DNA from: Amycolatopsis sacchari
Lineage (GTDB): Bacteria; Actinomycetota; Actinomycetes; Mycobacteriales; Pseudonocardiaceae
DNA length: 64,000 bases
Assembly (NCBI RefSeq): GCF_900114035.1
Contig: NZ_FORP01000006.1
Span: 1 to 64,000, forward strand
Direction of reading: 5' to 3'
Both the position numbers and the translations under genes were made by a program. The notes under the pieces are model-generated. The model saw nothing but the letters and a program-made list of their open reading frames with translations. It had not been told where the DNA came from and made no database searches. This document shows positions 11,248-19,554 of the stretch, piece after piece; the stretch's first letter is position 1, and every line of letters begins with the position of its first letter.

Positions 11248-12077
11248 GGCTTGCGGCCGACGCCGCCGACGATGCACTGGCGGACGGCGTTCAACGGCTG
11301 GATCCGCGGGCCGTCCGGCCACCAGTCGTCGCACAGCACCAGGCCCGGCTCGACCATCTCGAGCCCGGGGAACATCGCCTGGATCTCGGCCCTGGTGCGG
11401 AACCGGCCGCTGCCCATGGGGCTGTGCACGAACTTCTCCTCCATCTGCCGCGCCAGCTCGCTGAGCTCGGGCTTCTCGGGGTCGAAGAAGTGCGCGATGG
11501 CCACGTACGAGCCCGAGGGCAGCGCGTCGACGTAGGCACGCATCAGCTCGGCGGTGTCGTCGCCCAGGTAGTGGTGCAGCGTGCCGATCTGGAACAACGC
11601 GATGGGCCGCGAGAAGTCCAGCTCCTTGCGGACCAGCTCGTGCTCCAGCACCCGCGGTGGGTCGAAGATGTCGGCCTCGACGAGGTGGGTCTGCGCGTTC
11701 TCCTCCAGCAGCGCGCGGCCGTGCGCCAGCACCACCGGGTCGTTGTCGGCGTAGACGACGCGGGCCTCGGGGTTGACGCGCTGCACGACCTGGTGGGTGT
11801 TCTCGGCCGTCGGCAGGCCGGAGCCGAGGTCGAGGAACTGGTCGATGCCCGCCTGCATGGCGAGGAACCGGCAGGACCGGATGAGGAAGTCCCGGTTGGC
11901 CCACGCGAGGTCGTTGACCTGGGGCGCGACGGTGCGGACCTGCGCGAGGACCTGGCGGTCGATCTCGTAGTTGTCCTTGCCGTTGAGCGCCGCGTCGTAG
12001 ACCCGGGCGATGCTCGCGCGGTTCGGGTCGACCCCGACGGGAACCGAACTGGGGTATGGGGCGGTGGCACCGGACAT
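11244..12077 (-). CDS. SAM-dependent methyltransferase, DUF574 (Methyltransf_19) family
   Basis: 277 residues. The N-terminal [20 protein letters not shown] motif is typical of this actinomycete-specific group. The SAM-binding loop is [10 protein letters not shown] and the acidic end of strand 2 is VVYADND. Substrates are unknown; these genes are multiplied in mycelial actinomycetes and often sit near XRE/DUF397 modules, as here. The ATG at 12077 has GGGAG 8 nt upstream. It is divergent from the XRE regulator at 12249, with a 171 bp gap containing TACGCT-like hexamers. Confidence 0.88.
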   Translation of the reverse strand: MSGATAPYPSSVPVGVDPNRASIARVYDAALNGKDNYEIDRQVLAQVRTVAPQVNDLAWANRDFLIRSCRFLAMQAGIDQFLDLGSGLPTAENTHQVVQRVNPEARVVYADNDPVVLAHGRALLEENAQTHLVEADIFDPPRVLEHELVRKELDFSRPIALFQIGTLHHYLGDDTAELMRAYVDALPSGSYVAIAHFFDPEKPELSELARQMEEKFVHSPMGSGRFRTRAEIQAMFPGLEMVEPGLVLCDDWWPDGPRIQPLNAVRQCIVGGVGRKP

Positions 12078-12248
12078 GGGACACACTCCCGGGCGGTCGA
12101 GTTTCGTGCTGGCGGCCTGGTCGGATCCACGTAGCGTAATCGGGCAAGTCGCGCTGGTAAATCCTGCTGCGCACTTGACCGCGTCCGGCCGCGGTGTACC
12201 TTCGGATGCTGGGTGTTTTCTCCCGCTCCCCGAATTCAGGAAGGTCCT

Positions 12249-13127
12249 ATGGCTCCGGTCGACGCTTCCGGCTTCGAGCCGGGTACCGGCCCCACGGCAC
12301 GGCGGATGATCCTGGGCACCCAGCTGCGCAGGCTGCGGGAGGCCGCCGGGGTCACGCGGGCGCAGGCGGCGTGGGAGATCCGCGCCTCCGAGTCGAAGAT
12401 CTCCCGGATGGAGCTGGGCCGCGTCGGCTGCAAGGAACGCGACGTGGTCGACCTGCTCACCATGTACGGCGTGCACGACCCCGCCGAGCGCGAGTGGGCC
12501 GTGGAGATGGTCAAGCAGGCCAACAAGCCCGGCTGGTGGCGGAGCTTCAACGACACGCTGCCCAACTGGTTCGACAACTACATCGGCCTCGAAGAAGCCG
12601 CGACGCGGATCCGCACGTACGAGCTGATGTTCGTGCCCGGCCTGCTGCAGACCGAGTCCTACGCCCGCGCGGTGATCTCCCGCGGCAACCCCGACACCGC
12701 GGACCCGGGTGTCGAAGGCCGGGTCGCGATCCGCATGCGGCGGCAGAAACTGCTCACCGGCCCGAAACCGCCGCGGTTGTGGGCCGTGCTCGACGAAGCG
12801 GTGCTGTACCGGCCGGTCGGCGGGATGGCGGTGCTCAAGGAGCAGCTGGAGCACCTGCTCGAAGTCATCAAGCTGCCCACCATCTCGCTGCAGATCGTGC
12901 CCTTCGACATGAGCGGGTACGCGGTCGAAAGCGCTTTCTCGCTGCTGCAGTTCGCCGAGCCCGAACTGCCGAACATCGCCTACCTCGAGCACCTCAACGG
13001 GGCCAGCTACCTGGAGAAGCCCGACGAGCTCGAACTGTACGGCCGCGCCTTCGACCGGCTCACCGTCGACGCGGAAACACCCGATCGAAGCAGGCAGATG
13101 CTGATCAAGCGGATCGCGGAGATCTAG
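12249..13127 (+). CDS. XRE-family regulator with DUF5753 domain
   Basis: 292 residues. The N-terminal helix-turn-helix occupies about residues 15-75 (LRRLREAAGVTRAQAAWEI, SESKISRMELGRVG). The DUF5753 domain follows (IRTYELMFVPGLLQTESYAR through SAFSLLQF). Proteins of this BldB/WhiJ-associated group pair with small DUF397 proteins and act in developmental or antibiotic control in Streptomyces. The DUF397 gene lies 237 bp downstream behind its own palindrome-rich promoter region. The ATG at 12249 has AGGAAGG 5 nt upstream, which decides against an upstream ATG at 12213. Confidence 0.92.
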   Translation: MAPVDASGFEPGTGPTARRMILGTQLRRLREAAGVTRAQAAWEIRASESKISRMELGRVGCKERDVVDLLTMYGVHDPAEREWAVEMVKQANKPGWWRSFNDTLPNWFDNYIGLEEAATRIRTYELMFVPGLLQTESYARAVISRGNPDTADPGVEGRVAIRMRRQKLLTGPKPPRLWAVLDEAVLYRPVGGMAVLKEQLEHLLEVIKLPTISLQIVPFDMSGYAVESAFSLLQFAEPELPNIAYLEHLNGASYLEKPDELELYGRAFDRLTVDAETPDRSRQMLIKRIAEI

Positions 13128-13245
13128 TCACCCTTTTCGTGACATTCGGTTAGATCTCTTCGCCGCTGACTGCCGATTTCTTCACCCATCCGAGTGGGTA
13201 TCGAACGGCCTAACCCGGCGGTGGTACGCAGGCCGTATCCACTTC

Positions 13246-13330
13246 TGCACGTGCATCGACTCGTGCATTTACCCGTGCACCCATTGACTGGTAGCTTCGC
13301 CTTCACGTTCAGATGCACGTGCATCTGCAC
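13246..13330. promoter_or_regulatory. GTGCA palindrome cluster upstream of the DUF397 gene
   Basis: Five GTGCA/TGCAC-type elements are crowded into 85 bp: TGCACGTGCA (13246-13255), GTGCA (13263-13267), GTGCAC (13275-13280), the perfect 16 bp palindrome AGATGCACGTGCATCT (13311-13326) and TGCAC (13326-13330). A TTGACT -35-like box lies at 13284-13289 between them. This looks like a multi-site operator, plausibly for the XRE protein encoded just upstream. Confidence 0.55.
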
Positions 13331-13363
13331 TACCAGACCAGTCGATCGGGGAGGCTGCGGACG

Positions 13364-13603
13364 ATGGCGAAGCGATACGCGAACGGCATGCCGGCGACCG
13401 ACATCGCCGGTGTCAGCTGGCGCAAGAGCAAGCGCAGCGGTGCGATGGGCAACTGCGTCGAGGTGGCCGAGCTCGGCTCCGGCGAGATCGCCGTCCGCAA
13501 CTCGCGCTTCCCGGACGGCCCCGCCCTCGTCTACACCCGCGCCGAGATCGCCGCGTTCGTCGCGGGCGCGAAGGACGGCGAGTTCGATGACGTACTCCGC
13601 TGA
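13364..13603 (+). CDS. DUF397 domain protein
   Basis: 79 residues, essentially one DUF397 domain: VSWRKSKRSGAMGNCVEVAEL, then IAVRNSRFPDGPAL and a helical end. DUF397 proteins are the small partners of XRE/DUF5753 regulators such as WhiJ and are thought to counteract or modulate DNA binding. The ATG at 13364 has GGGGAGG about 9 nt upstream; the earlier ATG at 13313 falls inside the palindrome cluster and would add a His/Val-rich tail, so it is rejected. The next gene starts within its last 17 bp, so the two are translationally coupled. Confidence 0.9.
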   Translation: MAKRYANGMPATDIAGVSWRKSKRSGAMGNCVEVAELGSGEIAVRNSRFPDGPALVYTRAEIAAFVAGAKDGEFDDVLR

Positions 13604-13964
13604 GCAGACCTCCGTCGAGGCGCGGTTGCTGGACCTCATCGACCGCGGCTACAAGTTCCTCCACCCCTGTGACGCGGACGGCAACGTGGTCACCGTCGTC
13701 GGGATCCGCGCGCACGGCTGCGTGATCGACGTCATCCGGCTCGACGCCGAGGACGACGCCGTCGCGACCCGCCTGCCCGGCGACGAGCAGGACGTCCTCG
13801 CGCCCCGCAAGCTGCTGTGGCGCTGCCGCGGCTCCGCCCACGACGTGCTCGACGAGCTGCTCGCGCTGGCCGACGACTACGGCGCCGACCGGGCGAAGCC
13901 CATCCCCGGCTGCTGGGTTCCCGGGGAGCACGGCCGCGCGAAGTGGCTCGCCGCGTCCTCGTGA
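13587..13964 (+). CDS. Hypothetical protein coupled to the DUF397 gene
   Basis: 125 residues, soluble, acidic. I do not recognise a named domain. The N-terminus is helical (SVEARLLDLIDRGYKFLHP), followed by a beta-rich region (VVTVVGIRAHGCVIDVIRL) and a helical end rich in Asp and Leu. The ATG overlaps the DUF397 gene by 17 bp out of frame, so the two are probably co-translated and may act together with the XRE regulator. Confidence 0.7.
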   Translation: MTYSAEQTSVEARLLDLIDRGYKFLHPCDADGNVVTVVGIRAHGCVIDVIRLDAEDDAVATRLPGDEQDVLAPRKLLWRCRGSAHDVLDELLALADDYGADRAKPIPGCWVPGEHGRAKWLAASS

Positions 13965-14056
13965 GGGAGCCGAAGGTCACGTCGGCCGTGATCTCGGCGG
14001 GGGCGGGATCCACCTACACTTGAGTCGGCCTGCCCTCGTCTCCAGGGAGCACATTC

Positions 14057-15583
14057 GTGGTTTCCTCCGACCACAGTCCGATCGACCAGCCCGAGAACGA
14101 ACCCAGGGAAGAATGCGGCGTCTTCGGGGTCTGGGCACCCGGTGAAGAAGTCGCGAAGATGGCCTACTACGGGCTGTACGCGCTCCAGCACCGCGGCCAG
14201 GAAGCCGCGGGCATCTCGGTGTCGGACGGCAAGCAGATCGTGGTCTTCAAGGACCTGGGCCTGGTCAGCCAGGTCTTCGACGAGCAGGTGCTGTCCTCGC
14301 TGCAGGGCCACATCGCCGTCGGGCACTGCCGGTACTCCACCACCGGCTCTTCCACGTGGGAGAACGCCCAGCCGATGTTCCGCACGACGGCTACCGGCAG
14401 CGGGCTGTCCTTCGCCCACAACGGGAACCTCGTCAACACCGCGGAGCTGCGTGACCGCACCCGCGAGCTGGGGGTCAAACCCCACGCCGGGCTGACCGGT
14501 TCGTCGAGCGACTCCGACCTGGTCTGCGGGCTGCTGGCACAGGCCGCCGCGGACAAGGGCATCGAGGCCGCCGCGCTGGAGCTGCTGCCCACGCTGCGCG
14601 GCGCGTTCTGCCTGGTGTTCTCCGACGAGGAGACCCTCTATGCCGCCCGCGACCCGCACGGCGTGCGCCCGCTGGTGCTGGGCAGGCTCGAACGCGGCTG
14701 GGTCGTCGCGAGCGAGACCGCCGCACTGGACATCATCGGCGCCTCGTTCGTCCGCGAGGTCGAGCCGGGCGAGCTGATCGCGATCGACGCGGAGGGCCTG
14801 CGGTCCTCGCGTTTCGCCACCCCCGAGCCCAAGGGCTGCATCTTCGAGTACGTCTACCTCGCGCGGCCGGACACCTCGATCGCCGGGCGCAGCGTGCACG
14901 CCACCCGCGTCGACATCGGCAGGCGCCTGGCGCAGGAGAACCCGGTCGACGCGGACCTCGTCATCCCGGTGCCCGAATCCGGCACCCCGGCGGCGATCGG
15001 GTACGCGCAGGAGTCCGGCATCCCGTACGGGCAGGGCCTGGTCAAGAACGCCTACGTCGGCCGCACGTTCATCCAGCCGTCGCAGACCATCCGGCAGCTG
15101 GGCATCCGGCTCAAGCTGAACCCGCTGCGCGACGTGATCCGCGGCAAGCGGCTGGTCGTGGTGGACGATTCGATCGTCCGCGGCAACACCCAGCGCGCGC
15201 TGGTGCGGATGCTCCGCGAGGCCGGCGCGCTGGAGGTCCACGTGCGGATCGCGTCGCCGCCGGTGCGCTGGCCGTGCTTCTACGGCATCGACTTCGCGTC
15301 GCGGGCGGAACTGGTCGCCAACGGCGCGGACCTCGACGGCATCCGCCGCCTGATCGGCGCCGACTCGCTGGGCTACGTGTCGCTGGACGGGCTGATCGCC
15401 GCGTCGGAGCAGCCGAAGTCACGGCTGTGCACGGCGTGCTTCAGCGGCCAGTACCCGATCCCGCTGCCCGATGACGCGCTCATCGGCAAGCACCTCCTCG
15501 AAAGCCTCGAAGGGACCGATGGTCCGGCCCGGCCCGTCACCCAGGCCGGGTACGGTGCTGGGGATGCCGTCCGGCGTCCCTGA
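14057..15583 (+). CDS. purF: Amidophosphoribosyltransferase (PurF)
   Basis: First step of purine synthesis: PRPP plus glutamine gives phosphoribosylamine. 508 residues. The nucleophile of the glutaminase domain is Cys20 in EECGVFGVW, so a 19-residue propeptide must be removed. The phosphoribosyltransferase domain carries the PRPP loop VVVDDSIVRGNTQR near residue 375, and iron-sulfur-type Cys residues are visible (PVRWPCFYGID, LCTACFSGQYP). The GTG at 14057 has GGGAG 9 nt upstream; TACACT at 14015-14020 is a possible -10. purM follows 30 bp downstream, so the two form an operon. Confidence 0.97.
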   Translation: MVSSDHSPIDQPENEPREECGVFGVWAPGEEVAKMAYYGLYALQHRGQEAAGISVSDGKQIVVFKDLGLVSQVFDEQVLSSLQGHIAVGHCRYSTTGSSTWENAQPMFRTTATGSGLSFAHNGNLVNTAELRDRTRELGVKPHAGLTGSSSDSDLVCGLLAQAAADKGIEAAALELLPTLRGAFCLVFSDEETLYAARDPHGVRPLVLGRLERGWVVASETAALDIIGASFVREVEPGELIAIDAEGLRSSRFATPEPKGCIFEYVYLARPDTSIAGRSVHATRVDIGRRLAQENPVDADLVIPVPESGTPAAIGYAQESGIPYGQGLVKNAYVGRTFIQPSQTIRQLGIRLKLNPLRDVIRGKRLVVVDDSIVRGNTQRALVRMLREAGALEVHVRIASPPVRWPCFYGIDFASRAELVANGADLDGIRRLIGADSLGYVSLDGLIAASEQPKSRLCTACFSGQYPIPLPDDALIGKHLLESLEGTDGPARPVTQAGYGAGDAVRRP

Positions 15584-15613
15584 GCCGAAAACCGAGTCTG
15601 GAGTCCGCTTGCC

Positions 15614-16684
15614 GTGAGCGAGTCCACGAACGCCACGTACGCCGCCGCCGGTGTCGACATCGAAGCCGGTGACGAAGCCGTCGAGCTGCTGAAACCGCAC
15701 GCCGAGCGGGCGAGCAGGCCGGAGGTCCTCGGTGGGGTCGGCGGGTTCGCCGGGTTGTTCTCGCTGAAGCTCGACCGGTGGAAGGAGCCCGTGCTGGCGT
15801 CCTCGACCGACGGCGTGGGCACCAAGATCGCGGTGGCGCAGGCGCTGGACAAGCACGACACGGTGGGCATCGACCTGGTGGCGATGGTGGTCGACGACCT
15901 CGTCGTCACCGGCGCCGAACCGCTGTTCCTGCAGGACTACATCGCCGTCGGCAAGGTGGTGCCGAAGCGGATCGAGGCGCTGGTCGGCGGTATCGCCGAG
16001 GGCTGCGTGCAGGCGGGCTGCGCCCTGCTGGGCGGGGAGACCGCCGAGCACCCCGGCCTGATGGGCGAGCACGACTACGACCTGTCGGCCACCGGCGTCG
16101 GCGTGGTCGAGGCCGCCGACCTGCTCGGCCCGGACCGGGTCCGGCCGGGTGACGTCGTCGTCGCGATGGGCTCGTCCGGGCTGCACTCCAACGGCTACTC
16201 GCTGGCCAGGCACGTGCTGCTGGAGATCGCGCGGATGCCGCTGGAGGGCCACGTCGAGGAGTTCGGCCGCACCCTCGGCGAGGAGCTGCTGGAGCCGACC
16301 CGGATCTACGCCAAGGACTGCCTCGCGCTCGCCGCGGAGGCGGAGGTGCGGACGTTCGCGCACGTCACCGGCGGTGGCCTGGAGGCGAACCTCGCGCGCG
16401 TGATCCCGCGCGGGCTGGTCGCCCAGCTCTCGCGCGACACGTGGACCCCGGCGCCGGTGTTCGCGCTCGTCGCGCAGCGCGGCAAGGTCGAGCGCGCCGA
16501 GATGGAGAAGACGTTCAACATGGGCGTCGGCATGGTCGCGGTGCTCGACGCCGAGGACGCCGACCGCGCGCTCGCCGTGCTCACCGCGCGCCACGTGCCG
16601 GCGTGGGTGCTGGGCGAGGTGCGGGCCGCCGAGGACAGCGACGGCCCGCGTGCCGTGCTGTCCGGGGACCACCCCCGCTTCTGA
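15614..16684 (+). CDS. purM: Phosphoribosylformylglycinamidine cyclo-ligase (PurM, AIR synthetase)
   Basis: Converts FGAM to AIR with ATP, the step after PurL. 356 residues, normal for the family. Landmarks: YAAAGVDIEAGDEAVEL at the start, VLASSTDGVGTKIAVAQ, DLVAMVVDDLVVTGAEPLF and the MGSSGLHSNGYSLAR region. The GTG at 15614 has only a weak ribosome site; translation probably continues from purF. The arfB gene follows after 5 bp. Confidence 0.97.
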   Translation: MSESTNATYAAAGVDIEAGDEAVELLKPHAERASRPEVLGGVGGFAGLFSLKLDRWKEPVLASSTDGVGTKIAVAQALDKHDTVGIDLVAMVVDDLVVTGAEPLFLQDYIAVGKVVPKRIEALVGGIAEGCVQAGCALLGGETAEHPGLMGEHDYDLSATGVGVVEAADLLGPDRVRPGDVVVAMGSSGLHSNGYSLARHVLLEIARMPLEGHVEEFGRTLGEELLEPTRIYAKDCLALAAEAEVRTFAHVTGGGLEANLARVIPRGLVAQLSRDTWTPAPVFALVAQRGKVERAEMEKTFNMGVGMVAVLDAEDADRALAVLTARHVPAWVLGEVRAAEDSDGPRAVLSGDHPRF

Positions 16685-16689
16685 CCGCC

Positions 16690-17124
16690 GTGCCGCTCGA
16701 CGCCGATCTCGTGGTCACCCGGCGGTTCGTGATCCCGCCGGGTGAGCTGGGTGAACGCTTCTCGCGGTCCTCGGGGCCGGGCGGGCAGGGCGTCAACACC
16801 ACCGATTCGCGGGTCGAGCTGTCGTTCGACGTCGCGCGGTCGCCGTCGGTCCCGGAGGACCTGCGCTCGCGGCTGCTCGCCCGGCTCGCGTCCCGGCTGA
16901 CCGACGGCGTGCTGACGATCGCGGCCAGCGAGCAGCGGGCGCAGCTGGCGAACCGCGAGGCTGCCCGGCTGCGGCTGGTCGCGGTCCTGCGGGACGCGGC
17001 CGCCCCGCCGCCCCCGAAACGCCGCCCCACCAAGCCGACGCGCGGCTCGAAGGAGCGGCGGATCGCCGAGAAGAAGCGCCGCGGCGAGGTCAAACGCGGG
17101 CGGCGCGGCCGGTTCGACGACTGA
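16690..17124 (+). CDS. arfB: Alternative ribosome-rescue factor ArfB-like peptidyl-tRNA hydrolase
   Basis: 144 residues. The release-factor GGQ motif is present in SRSSGPGGQGVNTTDSRVEL, and the C-terminal third is strongly basic (KRRPTKPTRGSKERRIAEKK), as in YaeJ/ArfB where the tail enters the empty mRNA channel of a stalled ribosome. There is no codon-recognition domain, so it is not RF1 or RF2. The GTG at 16690 lies 5 bp after purM and gives the expected N-terminus. It ends 3 bp from the convergent sigma factor gene. Confidence 0.88.
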   Translation: MPLDADLVVTRRFVIPPGELGERFSRSSGPGGQGVNTTDSRVELSFDVARSPSVPEDLRSRLLARLASRLTDGVLTIAASEQRAQLANREAARLRLVAVLRDAAAPPPPKRRPTKPTRGSKERRIAEKKRRGEVKRGRRGRFDD

Positions 17125-17127
17125 CGG

Positions 17128-18018
17128 TCAGCGGCGCAGCGCGGTCTCGCGGTCCATGTGCGACAGCTTGTCGGGGTTGCGCACGGCGTAGAGCCCCGTG
17201 ACCTTCCCGTCGTCGATGCGCACCGCCAGCACGGTGTCGACCTCGCCGTCCTGCTGGAAGACGAGTGCGGGATAGCCGTTGACCTGGGCAGGCCGCAGCG
17301 TCCCCAGTTCCGCGAGCCGCGGCAGCCCGGCGACGAGCAGGCGCGCCACCTTGTCGGCCCCGACGACGGGCCGCGGCACGGCCTGCTTGATCCCGCCGCC
17401 GTCGCCGAGGAACACGACGTCGGGCGCGAGGACGTCGAGCAGCCCGCGCAGGTCCCCCGTCTCGGTCGCCCGCTGGAACGCTTCGAGGGCGCTGCGGGCT
17501 TGAGCTGCCGAGACGTCACCGCGCGGCCGCCGCGCCGCGACGTGTTCCCTCGCCCGGTGGGCGATCTGGCGGACCGCGGCCTGGCTCTTGTCGACGGCTC
17601 CGGCGATCTCGTCGTAGTCCAGCGCGAACACCTCACGCAGCACGAACACCGCGCGTTCGGTCGGCGTGAGCGTCTCCAGCACCAGCAGCATCGCCATCGA
17701 GACGTGGTCGGCCAGCTCGACGTCCTCGGCGACGTCCGGCGCGGTGAGCAGCGGTTCGGGGAGCCAGGTCCCGACGTAGGACTCCTTGCGGCGGCCCAGC
17801 GTCCGCAACCGGCCCAACGCCTGGCGGGTGGTGATCTGGACCAGGTACGCGCGCTGGTCCCGCACGGTCTCCTGGTCGACCCCGGTCCACCGCAGCCACG
17901 TCTCCTGCAGCACGTCCTCCGCGTCGGCGGCGGAGGAGAGCATCTCGTAGGCGACGGTGAACAGCAGGTTCCGGTGGGCCAGGAACGCCTCGGTGGCGGG
18001 GTTCGCGCGCTCGTCCAT
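17128..18018 (-). CDS. sigJ: ECF41-type RNA polymerase sigma factor with C-terminal SnoaL-like domain (SigJ-like)
   Basis: 296 residues. Sigma regions 2 (FTVAYEMLSSAADAEDVLQ) and 4 (YDEIAGAVDKSQAAVRQIA) are followed by an NTF2/SnoaL-like domain of about 110 residues that acts as a built-in regulator in this family. The WLPEP loop, DGGG stretch and final NPDKL motif are ECF41 hallmarks. The ATG at 18018 is preferred; a GTG at 18054 is possible but falls in the -35 box. Upstream, TGTCACA-N17-ATCTGGTGG is repeated in mirror image in front of the divergent AhpD-like gene, consistent with autoregulation and with a classical ECF41 target. Confidence 0.93.
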   Translation of the reverse strand: MDERANPATEAFLAHRNLLFTVAYEMLSSAADAEDVLQETWLRWTGVDQETVRDQRAYLVQITTRQALGRLRTLGRRKESYVGTWLPEPLLTAPDVAEDVELADHVSMAMLLVLETLTPTERAVFVLREVFALDYDEIAGAVDKSQAAVRQIAHRAREHVAARRPRGDVSAAQARSALEAFQRATETGDLRGLLDVLAPDVVFLGDGGGIKQAVPRPVVGADKVARLLVAGLPRLAELGTLRPAQVNGYPALVFQQDGEVDTVLAVRIDDGKVTGLYAVRNPDKLSHMDRETALRR

Positions 18019-18020
18019 AC

Positions 18021-18053
18021 CCACCAGATACCGGTCCCCGCCTTCCTGTGACA
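18021..18053 (-). promoter_or_regulatory. ECF41-type promoter of the sigma factor gene
   Basis: On the minus strand TGTCACA (18053-18047), a 17 bp spacer and ATCTGGTGG (18029-18021) precede the ATG at 18018. TGTCACA is the known ECF41 -35 element. Confidence 0.7.
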
Positions 18054-18077
18054 CCGGTTCGCTGTGGCGCCCGTCAC

Positions 18078-18110
18078 TGTCACACCCGATCCGCGGCCGG
18101 CATCTGGTGG
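18078..18110 (+). promoter_or_regulatory. ECF41-type promoter of the AhpD-like gene
   Basis: TGTCACA (18078-18084), a 17 bp spacer and ATCTGGTGG (18102-18110) repeat exactly the arrangement found on the other strand. The ATG of the AhpD-like gene follows 37 bp later. Confidence 0.7.
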
Positions 18111-18146
18111 TCGTCCGGAACGGAACACGAAGTGAGGACGGAAGCG

Positions 18147-18632
18147 ATGGAACCCCGGTTCGACCTGTTCAGCAACGAGATCGCCGGCAAGTTCACCAAG
18201 CGGTTCGCCAACACCGGCTTGGTGCTGCACAACTCGACGCTGCCGCGCGCCACGCAGGAGCTGGTTTCGCTGCGGGCCAGCCAGATCAACGGCTGCGGCT
18301 GGTGCGCCGACATGCACACCAAGGAGGCCGCGGCCGCCGGCGAGACCGCGGTCCGGCTCAGCCTCGTCGCCACCTGGCGCGAGTCGACCGTGTTCACCGA
18401 GGCCGAGCGCGCCGCGCTCGCACTGGCCGAGGAGGGCACCCGCCTGGCCGACGCGTCGCCCGGCGTGTCGGACGAGACCTGGGCGCAGGTGCGCAAGCAC
18501 TACGACGACGACCAGGTCGCCGCGCTGGTGTGCCTGGTCGCGCTGATCAACGCGGCCAACCGGCTCGCCGTGATCGTGCACCAGCAGGGCGGTTCCTACG
18601 AGGTCGGCGCCTTCGCCGCCGCGGTGAGCTGA
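18147..18632 (+). CDS. Carboxymuconolactone decarboxylase / AhpD-family protein
   Basis: 161 residues. The redox motif CGWC followed by ADMH (QINGCGWCADMHTKEA) is that of AhpD-like alkylhydroperoxidases. Proteins of this family are the standard targets of ECF41 sigma factors, together with oxidoreductases and epimerases, and are thought to deal with peroxides or reactive organics. The ATG at 18147 has GAGGACGGAAG upstream. The promoter matches that of the sigma factor gene. The downstream Gfo/Idh gene is convergent. Confidence 0.92.
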   Translation: MEPRFDLFSNEIAGKFTKRFANTGLVLHNSTLPRATQELVSLRASQINGCGWCADMHTKEAAAAGETAVRLSLVATWRESTVFTEAERAALALAEEGTRLADASPGVSDETWAQVRKHYDDDQVAALVCLVALINAANRLAVIVHQQGGSYEVGAFAAAVS

Positions 18633-18657
18633 CCGCCCCGCTCCGGGTCGCCGCGGC

Positions 18658-19554
18658 TCAGGCCCCGGCGACCTGGAGCACGCGGTGCAGGATGCGCTGG
18701 ACGTGCAGACCCCGGCGGACGTCGCAGGGGTGCGTGGTGGTGCCGGTGGCGATCATCGCGGCGAAGTCGTCGAGCAGCGCGGTGAAGCGCTCCACGCCGG
18801 GCACCGGGCGCCGCTGCAGCGCGCGGTAGCCGTGCTCGCCGTAGACCGCGATCTCGGTGACCGAAGGCTCGATCGGCAGGTTCATCGACAGGGTCGCGGT
18901 GCTCGTCGCCCCGCCCTCGTGCGCGAACACGAGCTGCCACAGGTCCTGCGGCGACCGGTGCGCGGCCAGGACGTCGGTGATCGGGCCCAGTGCCGCGTCG
19001 AGCAGATCGACGACGTGCGGGCCGACGTCCGCCAGCGCACCGCTGTCGTGCCGCCACGGCGACGCGCTGTACGGCCCGGCCAGCAGCGCACCCGACAGCC
19101 AGCGCGCGCCGCCGCCGGTCCAACCGCCGACGGCCGCCAGGTCTTCGAGCCATTCGCGTGTCTCCACCGCGTACCGCAGCGTGAACACGACCAGGCTCGC
19201 CACCCCGGCGGACACCACGGCGTCGGTGAGCTGTTCCGCCGCGGCCAGGTCCGGCGCGATCGGCTTCTCCAGGATCACGTGCTTGCCCGCCTTGGCGGCT
19301 TCGAGCGCCAGCTCGGCCTGCACGGCGGGTGGCACCGCGAACGCGACCGCGTCCACCTGGCCCAGCAGCTCCTCCAGCGTCGAGGACACCGAAGCGCCGT
19401 GGCTTTCGGCGAGTTCGCGGGCGGCGTCGGGACGGCGGGCCCAGACCGTGGTCAGCGTCGTTCCCGGGTGGTCGGCGATGCCCGGCGCGTGCACCCCGTG
19501 GGCCCACGGCCCGGCGCCGACGAGACCGATGCGCAGCTGCTCGTCCATGCTCAC
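18658..19554 (-). CDS. Gfo/Idh/MocA-family oxidoreductase
   Basis: 298 residues. An N-terminal Rossmann fold (RIGLVGAGPWAHGVHAPG) binds NAD(P), the EKP motif region reads HVILEKPIAPD, and a C-terminal alpha/beta substrate domain follows. These enzymes oxidise or reduce sugars, inositols or other polyols; the substrate is not evident. The GTG at 19554 overlaps the stop of the upstream hydroxyacyl-CoA dehydrogenase in a GTGA, so the two are co-translated. Confidence 0.88.
   Translation of the reverse strand: MSMDEQLRIGLVGAGPWAHGVHAPGIADHPGTTLTTVWARRPDAARELAESHGASVSSTLEELLGQVDAVAFAVPPAVQAELALEAAKAGKHVILEKPIAPDLAAAEQLTDAVVSAGVASLVVFTLRYAVETREWLEDLAAVGGWTGGGARWLSGALLAGPYSASPWRHDSGALADVGPHVVDLLDAALGPITDVLAAHRSPQDLWQLVFAHEGGATSTATLSMNLPIEPSVTEIAVYGEHGYRALQRRPVPGVERFTALLDDFAAMIATGTTTHPCDVRRGLHVQRILHRVLQVAGA

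Noticed and set aside
13313..13363. Earlier ATG for the DUF397 gene giving a MHVHLH start
   Set aside because: It lies inside a palindrome and has no ribosome site; the ATG at 13364 has GGGGAGG.
16690..17124. Peptide chain release factor RF1/RF2 fragment
   Set aside because: GGQ domain with complete basic tail and no codon-recognition domain fits ArfB, not a broken release factor.
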